Source of the DNA: an uncultured Clostridia bacterium
GTDB lineage: Bacteria; Bacillota; Clostridia; UBA1381
DNA: 12,250 nt
Direction of reading: 5' to 3'
Assembly (NCBI GenBank): GCA_905235885.1
Contig: CAJONM010000070.1
Span: forward strand, 1-12,250
In this document: positions 6,325 through 12,250 of the stretch, in pieces
Numbering within the stretch: the first letter of the stretch is position 1
Layout of the letters: each line of letters opens with the position of its first letter
Notes under the pieces: generated by a model
The model's input: only the letters and a program-made list of their open reading frames with translations
Told to the model about the DNA's origin: nothing
Databases searched by the model: none
Made by a program: the position numbers and the translations under genes

Positions 6325-7362
6325 ATGATAAAAACAGCAGTTCTGGGCGCAACGGGATATGCAGGCATAGAGCTTGTAAGGATCCTTTCCGCGCACCCTG
6401 AGGCGGAGCTTAAAATACTCGGCTCTCAGAGCTATGACGGACAGCCCGTATCGGAGGTTTACGGCAGCTTTGATCATGTCCTTGATATGACATGCACAAA
6501 GCTTGATATAGACGAGGTCGCAAAGTGCGATGTGGCGTTTACCGCGCTGCCGCACGGCGCGTCAAAGGATGTTATACCGTCGCTTATCGAAAGAGGGCTG
6601 AAGGTCATCGACCTCAGCGGCGATTTCAGATACGATGACGCGGCGGTATATGAAAAATGGTACGGACAGGAGCATTCCTCGCCGGAGCTTCTTGCCGAAT
6701 CGGTATACGGTCTGCCGGAGCTGTACCGCGACAGGATCAGAAGGGCGCGGCTCATAGGCAATCCGGGCTGCTATACGACCTGCTCTATATTGGGCGCGTA
6801 TCCGCTTCTTGACAGCGGCATCGGAAAAAGCGAAAATATAATAGTAGACGCCAAATCGGGCGTTACGGGCGCGGGCAGAGGACTTGGGCTTGCGTATCAT
6901 TTCTGTGAATGTACAGAAAACACGAAGGCATACAAGGTCGCAACGCACCGCCATACATCCGAAATAGAGCAGGAGCTGTCAAAGGCGGCAAAAAGCGAGG
7001 TCATGATCTCGTTTACTCCGCACCTGATACCGCAGAAAAGAGGCATACTCTCTACTATATACATAAACCTGAACAGGAAATGCACAGCAGAGGAGCTTAC
7101 CGAGCTTTATCGGGAGTTTTACAAGGACGAATATTTTGTACGCGTAAAGCCTGTCGGCACGCTGCCGGAGACAAAATGCGTCGCAGGCTCGAACTTTGTA
7201 GATATAGGCATAGTCGTTGACGAGCGGCTCTGCCGCGCGGTCATCGTATCCGCCATAGACAATATCTATAAGGGCGCGGCAGGACAAGCGGTGCAGAATA
7301 TGAACCTGATCTTCGGACTGGACGAAAAAACGGGCATAGACAATGCCGGATTTTACTTATAA
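6325..7362 (+). CDS. argC: N-acetyl-gamma-glutamyl-phosphate reductase
   Basis: This 345-residue cytoplasmic enzyme is the third step of arginine synthesis: it reduces N-acetylglutamyl phosphate to N-acetylglutamate semialdehyde with NADPH, releasing phosphate. The NADP-binding loop is GATGYAG (8-14). The catalytic cysteine is Cys149 in GNPGCYTT, and the conserved histidine motif is HRHTSEIEQ starting at 208. FTPHLIP and the closing half-barrel sequence around TKCVAGSNF are also typical, and the length is normal for the family. Start ATG 6325 matches the usual MIKTAVLGATGYAG beginning. AAAGGAG is 14 bases upstream, with a closer AAGG at 6313-6316. It is the first gene of the operon. argB, whose product makes its substrate, follows after 11 bp with its ribosome site overlapping the argC stop. 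argJ, often found between these two, is absent. Confidence 0.97.
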   Translation: MIKTAVLGATGYAGIELVRILSAHPEAELKILGSQSYDGQPVSEVYGSFDHVLDMTCTKLDIDEVAKCDVAFTALPHGASKDVIPSLIERGLKVIDLSGDFRYDDAAVYEKWYGQEHSSPELLAESVYGLPELYRDRIRRARLIGNPGCYTTCSILGAYPLLDSGIGKSENIIVDAKSGVTGAGRGLGLAYHFCECTENTKAYKVATHRHTSEIEQELSKAAKSEVMISFTPHLIPQKRGILSTIYINLNRKCTAEELTELYREFYKDEYFVRVKPVGTLPETKCVAGSNFVDIGIVVDERLCRAVIVSAIDNIYKGAAGQAVQNMNLIFGLDEKTGIDNAGFYL

Positions 7363-7373
7363 GGAGAAAACAA

Positions 7374-8246
7374 ATGCAGGAGCTTATAAAAAAAGCGCAG
7401 ATCCTGATCGATGCGATGCCGTACATAAGGAGATTTTCGGGCAAAACGGTCGTAATAAAATACGGCGGCAACGCGATGATAAACGAGGAGCTGAAAAACA
7501 AGGTAATGCAGGATATAACGCTGCTTAAATTTATCGGTCTCAACCCGATAATCGTTCATGGCGGCGGTCCGGACATATCGCGAGAGCTGAACGATAAAGG
7601 GATAAAGAGCAAGTTCGTAAACGGCTTGCGCGTCACAGACGAAACGACCGTTGCCGTAGCGCAGCAGGTACTTATCGGCAAAACGAATAAAGAGGTCGTT
7701 GCCATGCTCAATAAGCAGGGCGGCAGAGCGGTCGGGATAAGCGGCATAGACGCGTCGTTTATCGAATGCGAGAAGCAGACGACCGAGGTCGACGGCGAGA
7801 CGGTGGATCTGGGATATGTCGGCAGGATAAAAAATATCAAACGGGAAGTGCTCGACCTGTTGTGCCAGGATCAGCTCATACCCGTTATCGCGCCGATAGG
7901 CACCGACAGCGAGGGCAACAGCTATAATATAAATGCCGATACCGTCGCGGCTTCCGTTGCGGTTGCGGTGCAGGCGGAGAAGCTCATACTGCTCACCGAT
8001 GTTGAGGGAATAAAGGATAAGGACGGCAATGTCGTATACGAGGCAACGGTGGACGAGATAAACAAAATGATAGAAGACAACACCATAAACGGCGGTATGA
8101 TCCCGAAGGTGCAGGGCTGCATAAAGGCAGTCAAAGACGGTGTAACCGGCGTACATATCGTAGACGGACGCATACCGCATTGCTTGTTGCTTGAGATATT
8201 TACCACCAGCGGCATAGGCTCGATGATAAAGAGCGACAGATATTAA
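7374..8246 (+). CDS. argB: Acetylglutamate kinase, probably arginine-inhibited
   Basis: This 290-residue cytoplasmic enzyme phosphorylates N-acetylglutamate with ATP, the step before ArgC and usually the controlled step of the pathway. Seen in the sequence: KYGGNAM with Lys29 and IVHGGGPDIS, both of the amino-acid kinase fold; NADTVAASVAVA; and the nucleotide-binding stretch ILLTDVEGI. An N-terminal extension of about 25 residues (before KTVVIKYGG) and the C-terminal signature H-x-L-L-L-E-I-F-T-x-x-G-I-G-S-M-I (269-285) are the features of hexameric, arginine-sensitive kinases. Feedback inhibition by arginine is therefore likely, which in turn suggests that acetyl groups are recycled by an ArgJ encoded elsewhere; both points are inference. 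AAGGAG (7361-7366) lies 7 bases before the start. proS follows after 21 bp. Confidence 0.97.
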   Translation: MQELIKKAQILIDAMPYIRRFSGKTVVIKYGGNAMINEELKNKVMQDITLLKFIGLNPIIVHGGGPDISRELNDKGIKSKFVNGLRVTDETTVAVAQQVLIGKTNKEVVAMLNKQGGRAVGISGIDASFIECEKQTTEVDGETVDLGYVGRIKNIKREVLDLLCQDQLIPVIAPIGTDSEGNSYNINADTVAASVAVAVQAEKLILLTDVEGIKDKDGNVVYEATVDEINKMIEDNTINGGMIPKVQGCIKAVKDGVTGVHIVDGRIPHCLLLEIFTTSGIGSMIKSDRY

Positions 8247-8267
8247 GGTATATCGGGAAAGGAGCTA

Positions 8268-9986
8268 ATGATCGTAACAATGAGAATGTCAAAATTACTA
8301 ATGCCGACATTGCGCGAGGTACCGGCGGAGGCGGAAATAGCAAGCCACAGGCTCATGCTCCGCGCAGGACTTATAAGAAAGCTTGCTGCAGGAGTGTATT
8401 CGTATCTGCCGTTGGGTCTGAGAACGCTGAGGAAGGTACAGGATATAATACGCGAGGAAATGGACAGAGCCGGCGCGCAGGAGCTTCTGATGTCGGCGCT
8501 CTTGCCGGCGGAGGCATATCAGGCGTCGGGAAGATGGGAGGTATTCGGACAGAGTATGTTCAGGCTCAAGGACAGAGGCGAGCGTGATTTCTGTCTCGGA
8601 CCCACGCATGAGGAGCTGTTTACACAGTGCGTCATAGACAATGTAAAATCGTACAAGGAATACCCCATGACGCTTTATCAGATACAGACAAAGTACCGCG
8701 ACGAGGCGCGGCCGCGCTTCGGCATAATAAGAAGCCGCGAATTTGTCATGAAGGACGCGTACAGCTTCGATCTTGACGAGAAGGGGCTTGATATTTCATA
8801 TCAGAAGATGTATGAGGCGTACAACCGCATCTTCAAGCGTCTCGGTCTTGACTTTACCGTTGTCGATGCCGACAGCGGCGCGATGGGCGGCAGCGGCTCG
8901 CAGGAATTTATGGTAAAATCGCCTGTGGGCGAGGACGGTATCGCATATTGCGAAAAATGCGGATACGCCGCCAACTATGAAAAATGCGAATGTATCCCAA
9001 CTGCTGTGGATGCGCCGGAGGAAGAAAAAGAGAGAGAGAAGATACACACGCCCGATGCTCATACGATAGACGAGCTGGTACAGTCTTTGGGCATGAAGCC
9101 GGAGAATTTTGCCAAGACGATAATATATAGAGCGGATGATAAATATATCGCGGCAATGGTGCGCGGCGACAGGGATGTCAACGAGGTAAAGCTGAAAAAT
9201 CTTATCGGATGTGTGGATGATCTTGAATTGGCGGAGCCTGATGCAGTTCGCGAGATAACGAACGCCAAGGTCGGGTTTGCCGGACCGATAGGTCTGGGCA
9301 TACCGGTATATGCCGATAAGGAGGTCGCGATGATGAAGAATTTCATCATCGGCGCCAACGAGAGCGATATGCACTATAAAAATGTGAATATTGACCGCGA
9401 TTTTACGCCCGATGTCGTTGCTGACATACGCGTTGTCGTAACGGGCGATGCCTGCCCGGTGTGCGGCGAACCGATAAAGTCGGAGCAGGGCATAGAGGTA
9501 GGACATATATTCAAGCTCGGCACGAAATATTCCGACTCCTTGGGACTTAAATATCTTGATGAGAACGGCAAGCAGCAGACGGTCATAATGGGTTGCTACG
9601 GCATAGGCGTTACGCGGTGCGTCGCGGCGGCAATAGAGCAGCTCCATGATGATGACGGCATAATCTGGCCTGTTTCGATAGCGCCGTATGAGGTGCTTGT
9701 AATACCTGCGAATTATAAAAATGACGAGCAGGTGGCGGCGGCGGAGAAGCTTTATCAGGAGCTTAAAGACCGCGGCATAGACGCGCTCATAGACGACCGA
9801 GCGGAAAGAGCAGGCGTAAAGTTCAAGGACGCCGATCTTATAGGTATACCCGTAAGGCTCGTTGTCGGCAAGAAATGCGGCGAGGGAATAATAGAATATA
9901 AGGAACGCAGCGCAAAGGAAGCGATAGAAACAAGCATCGCGGACGCCGCGGACAAGGCTGAGGAGTTTATAAAAAAGAATAAATGA
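8268..9986 (+). CDS. proS: Prolyl-tRNA synthetase, bacterial type with editing domain
   Basis: This 572-residue class II synthetase joins proline to tRNA-Pro using ATP. Visible: GPTHEE (111-116), motif 2 with YRDEARPRFG (143-152) and SREFVMKDAYSF, motif 3 with GIGVTR (445-450), and a C-terminal anticodon-binding domain from about PYEVLVIPANY. The insert between motifs 2 and 3 (about 220-400) is the editing domain that clears mischarged alanine in bacterial ProS. It is bordered by CxxC pairs Cys228/Cys231 and Cys396/Cys399, with Cys240 and Cys242 nearby, a possible metal site. The start is uncertain: ATG 8268 is only 3 bases from AAAGGAG, while ATG 8280 (MRMSKLLMPTL) is 15 bases away but fits the family's usual N-terminus better. 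It is unusual to find it between arginine genes and a flavoprotein pair; nfnA follows after 10 bp. Confidence 0.97.
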   Translation: MIVTMRMSKLLMPTLREVPAEAEIASHRLMLRAGLIRKLAAGVYSYLPLGLRTLRKVQDIIREEMDRAGAQELLMSALLPAEAYQASGRWEVFGQSMFRLKDRGERDFCLGPTHEELFTQCVIDNVKSYKEYPMTLYQIQTKYRDEARPRFGIIRSREFVMKDAYSFDLDEKGLDISYQKMYEAYNRIFKRLGLDFTVVDADSGAMGGSGSQEFMVKSPVGEDGIAYCEKCGYAANYEKCECIPTAVDAPEEEKEREKIHTPDAHTIDELVQSLGMKPENFAKTIIYRADDKYIAAMVRGDRDVNEVKLKNLIGCVDDLELAEPDAVREITNAKVGFAGPIGLGIPVYADKEVAMMKNFIIGANESDMHYKNVNIDRDFTPDVVADIRVVVTGDACPVCGEPIKSEQGIEVGHIFKLGTKYSDSLGLKYLDENGKQQTVIMGCYGIGVTRCVAAAIEQLHDDDGIIWPVSIAPYEVLVIPANYKNDEQVAAAEKLYQELKDRGIDALIDDRAERAGVKFKDADLIGIPVRLVVGKKCGEGIIEYKERSAKEAIETSIADAADKAEEFIKKNK

Positions 9987-9996
9987 GGTGAGATAA

Positions 9997-10851
9997 ATGG
10001 CTTACAAGATTTTGAAAAAGGAAATGCTTAATCCGACGGTATTCCTCATGGAGGTGGAAGCACCGCTCATCGCGCGAAAGGCGGAGCCGGGACAGTTCAT
10101 AATCCTGAGGATCGACGAGCATGGAGAACGCGTGCCGTTCACCGTTGCCGATTTTGACAGGGAAAAGGGCAGCGTGACGATAATCGTTCAGATAGTCGGC
10201 AAAACGACAAAGGATCTGGCGCAGCTTGAAGCTGGGGAGACGCTTCTGGATTTTGCCGGACCTCTCGGACAGCCGACACCGCTTGAGGGAAAGCGCAAGG
10301 TCGCCGTTATAGGCGGAGGACTGGGAACGGCTATAGCGTATCCGCAGGCAAAGAAGCTGCATGAGCTTGGCGCGGATGTAACGGTCATAACGGGATTTCG
10401 CAGTAAGGAGCTTATCATATTGGAGGACGAGTGCCGCAAGATCGCAAATAAGCTCATTGTCGCAACTGATGACGGCTCAAACGGCAATCAGGGGTTTGTG
10501 ACGGATATGCTCAAGAATGAGATAGAAGCCGGCGAGAAGTTTGACGAGGTCATAGCCATAGGCCCGCTGATCATGATGAAATTCGTATGCAAGCTTACGG
10601 AGCAGTATAACATTCCGACCATGGTAAGTATGAACCCGGTAATGATAGACGGTACGGGTATGTGCGGCGGCTGCCGCGTTATCGTCGGCGGCGAAACGAA
10701 ATTCGCCTGCGTTGACGGTCCGGACTTTGACGGTCATAAGATAGACTGGGACAGCGCCATGAAGAGAGGCAGAATGTTCAAGAGCTATGAGGATCGCTCA
10801 TGCGCGGAGGGACATTGCCGTATCGGCAGAACGAACAGAGCGGAGGTGTAA
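9997..10851 (+). CDS. nfnA: NfnA-type FAD/NAD(P)-binding subunit (sulfide/dihydroorotate dehydrogenase-like)
   Basis: This 284-residue cytoplasmic flavoprotein is the small partner of the following gene. In NfnAB, this subunit handles NADH and passes electrons through one [2Fe-2S] cluster. The FAD barrel is about 1-97, with the flavin motif RVPFTVAD (45-52). The nucleotide fold follows, with GGGLGTA (106-112). The cluster site is Asp218, Cys223, Cys226 and Cys238; the Asp-plus-three-Cys set is the pattern described for NfnA rather than the four-cysteine site of PyrK. Cys-rich residues near the end (SCAEGHC) are extra and unexplained. GAGGTGA (9985-9991) overlaps the proS stop and precedes ATG 9997 by 5 bases. 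The next gene starts 4 bp after its stop, so the two are co-translated. Databases often call it sulfide dehydrogenase subunit B; a PyrK-like role is unlikely without pyrD. Confidence 0.88.
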   Translation: MAYKILKKEMLNPTVFLMEVEAPLIARKAEPGQFIILRIDEHGERVPFTVADFDREKGSVTIIVQIVGKTTKDLAQLEAGETLLDFAGPLGQPTPLEGKRKVAVIGGGLGTAIAYPQAKKLHELGADVTVITGFRSKELIILEDECRKIANKLIVATDDGSNGNQGFVTDMLKNEIEAGEKFDEVIAIGPLIMMKFVCKLTEQYNIPTMVSMNPVMIDGTGMCGGCRVIVGGETKFACVDGPDFDGHKIDWDSAMKRGRMFKSYEDRSCAEGHCRIGRTNRAEV

Positions 10852-10855
10852 GGCT

Positions 10856-12244
10856 ATGCCAAATATGAGACTTGACAAAAATCCGATGCCTGAGCAGGCG
10901 CCGGATGTGAGAAATAAAAACTTTTTAGAGGTAACGACAGGCTACACCCCCGAAATGGCAATGGACGAGGCGGAGCGCTGCCTTAACTGTAAAAACAAGC
11001 CGTGTATGAACGGCTGCCCGGTCGCGGTCAAGATACCTGAATTTATCGGCAGGATAAAGGAAGGCGATTTTGAAGGCGCATATCAGAAGATAAAGGAGAC
11101 GAACGCGCTCCCGGCCGTATGCGGCAGAGTATGTCCGCAGGAGAAGCAGTGCGAGTCAAAATGCGTTCGCGGCATAAAGGGCGAGCCGGTGGGCATAGGC
11201 AGACTTGAGCGGTTTGCCGCCGACTACCATATGGCAAATGTTGCCGATAAGCCGCAGCGCCCGACGCCAAACGGCAAAAAGGTCGCGGTAGTGGGCTCCG
11301 GTCCGTCCGGACTTACGGCGGCAGGCGATCTTGCAAAGCGCGGCTATAAGGTAACGGTGTTTGAAGCGTTCCACACAGCCGGCGGCGTGCTGATGTACGG
11401 TATACCCGAATTCAGACTGCCAAAGGACATTGTGCAAAAGGAGATAGAGAACCTCAAGGGACTGGGCGTTGACATACAGACAAATGTAATAATCGGACGC
11501 ACCCTTACCGTTGATGAGCTGTTTAATGATATGGGCTATGACGCCGTATATATCGGCTCGGGCGCAGGTCTGCCGCGGTTTATGGGTATCGAGGGCGAGA
11601 GCCTTAACGGCGTATATTCGGCAAACGAGTTCCTTACAAGAATAAATCTTATGAAGGGCTATAAATTCCCCGACTATGACACGCCCGTATTTGTCGGCAA
11701 GAATGTCGCCGTACTCGGCGGCGGAAATGTTGCCATGGACGCGGCAAGAAGCGCGAAGCGGCTCGGCGCGGAGAATGTATATATCATATACCGTCGCGGC
11801 AAGGACGAGCTTCCGGCGCGCGCGGAGGAGGTCGAGCACGCCGAGCAGGAGGGAGTTATCTTCAGGCTTCTTGAAAATCCGACACGCATTATCGGCAATG
11901 ATGACGGCTGGGTAACCGGCATGGAGATCATTCATATGGAGCTTGGCGAGCCGGACGAGAGCGGCAGGCGCAGACCTGTGCCGGTAGCCGGCAGCGAAGA
12001 GATCATAGATATGGATACGGTCGTTGTGGCGATAGGACAAACGCCAAATCCGCTTATAAGACAGACTACCGACGGCTTGGAAACGAACCGCAAGGGCTGC
12101 ATAATTGCGGATGATAACGGACTTACCACAAAGGAAAAGGTATATGCCGGCGGCGATGTCGTAACCGGCGCGGCAACGGTTATCCTTGCCATGGGCGCAG
12201 GCAAAAAGGCCGCCGAGGCAATAGATAAAGAGCTGAGCAAGTGA
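10856..12244 (+). CDS. gltA: NfnB-type NADPH-linked oxidoreductase (glutamate synthase small subunit-like, GltA)
   Basis: This 462-residue cytoplasmic iron-sulfur flavoprotein probably forms, with the preceding subunit, the bifurcating NADH-dependent reduced ferredoxin:NADP+ oxidoreductase, making NADPH. The N-terminal domain carries two [4Fe-4S] sites: Cys42, Cys45, Cys50, Cys54 (followed by Pro) and Cys89, Cys93, Cys99, Cys103. The FAD fold begins with GSGPSG (147-152), followed by the family mark YGIPEFRLPK. The NADPH fold has GGGNVAMDAARSA from 288. The closing GAATVILAMGAGKKAA is the second FAD motif. Its length fits stand-alone GltA/NfnB proteins. Start ATG 10856 is set by GGAGG (10842-10846) nine bases upstream. 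It has traditionally been called homotetrameric glutamate synthase, but no large GltB subunit is present and the adjacent nfnA favours the Nfn reading. The gene is complete, ending 6 bases before the window edge. Confidence 0.93.
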   Translation: MPNMRLDKNPMPEQAPDVRNKNFLEVTTGYTPEMAMDEAERCLNCKNKPCMNGCPVAVKIPEFIGRIKEGDFEGAYQKIKETNALPAVCGRVCPQEKQCESKCVRGIKGEPVGIGRLERFAADYHMANVADKPQRPTPNGKKVAVVGSGPSGLTAAGDLAKRGYKVTVFEAFHTAGGVLMYGIPEFRLPKDIVQKEIENLKGLGVDIQTNVIIGRTLTVDELFNDMGYDAVYIGSGAGLPRFMGIEGESLNGVYSANEFLTRINLMKGYKFPDYDTPVFVGKNVAVLGGGNVAMDAARSAKRLGAENVYIIYRRGKDELPARAEEVEHAEQEGVIFRLLENPTRIIGNDDGWVTGMEIIHMELGEPDESGRRRPVPVAGSEEIIDMDTVVVAIGQTPNPLIRQTTDGLETNRKGCIIADDNGLTTKEKVYAGGDVVTGAATVILAMGAGKKAAEAIDKELSK

Positions 12245-12250
12245 TAATTC

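Noticed and set aside
7353..8180. Long minus-strand reading frame (275 codons) opposite argB
   Set aside because: It is extremely rich in Tyr, Arg and His because ATA and GTA codons of argB read as TAT and TAC on the other strand. argB is certain, and there is no ribosome site or family resemblance.
8796..9647. Long minus-strand reading frame (283 codons) opposite proS
   Set aside because: It shows the same Tyr/Arg-rich composition artefact and lies entirely within a certain gene.
11156..12040. Long minus-strand reading frame (294 codons) opposite gltA
   Set aside because: It is a shadow with a Tyr-, Arg- and Ala-rich composition and lies entirely inside a certain gene.

Overview
The window is about half G+C by eye. 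It has AGGAGG-type ribosome binding sites, many ATA isoleucine codons and promoters with an extended -10 (TGGTACAAT). Together with the gene families present, this points to an anaerobic, low-to-mid G+C member of the Clostridia (Bacillota), probably a gut commensal. That assignment is inference from gene content and style; there is no rRNA or other phylogenetic marker in the window.

Left part (1-2261): a 13-bp hairpin and a strong intrinsic terminator close a plus-strand transcription unit that begins outside the window. They are followed by a small two-helix membrane protein (DUF378, minus strand), a secreted or membrane-anchored DUF4830 protein (plus strand), and an RsmF/NOP-type rRNA cytosine-5 methyltransferase (minus strand). 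The last 9 bp of the methyltransferase gene overlap the end of the DUF4830 gene tail to tail. The methyltransferase has its own near-consensus promoter, divergent from the promoter of the next gene.

Middle part (2279-6157): two exported-protein genes, each with its own promoter. The first is a small lipoprotein resembling the molybdate-type (ModA) solute-binding family, but apparently lacking most of one lobe. The second is a 1054-residue secreted subtilisin-like (S8) protease with a PA insert, an Fn3-like region of the C5a-peptidase/lactocepin type and a short C-terminal module. The two promoters share an extended -10 and an identical 12-mer (TGGCGATACAGT) at or just after the expected transcription start.

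Right part (6193-12244): one evident operon, argC-argB-proS-nfnA-nfnB(gltA), with gaps of 11, 21, 10 and 4 bp and a single recognisable promoter. ArgB and ArgC are the second and third enzymes of arginine synthesis from glutamate. ProS charges tRNA-Pro. The last two genes encode a flavoprotein pair of the NfnAB type (often named glutamate synthase small subunit plus sulfide dehydrogenase subunit), which would supply NADPH using reduced ferredoxin and NADH. ArgC consumes NADPH, so the grouping makes metabolic sense, but that link is inference. argJ, argD and the other arginine genes are absent from this stretch.

I see no mobile element, CRISPR array, tRNA or rRNA, and no convincing undescribed multi-gene system. 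The items most worth a second look are the lobe-deficient ModA-like lipoprotein, the shared promoter-proximal 12-mer, the inverted repeat over the protease promoter, and the unusual make-up of the arg operon. No gene-free stretch exceeds 300 bases; the longest is about 170 bp (6158-6324).
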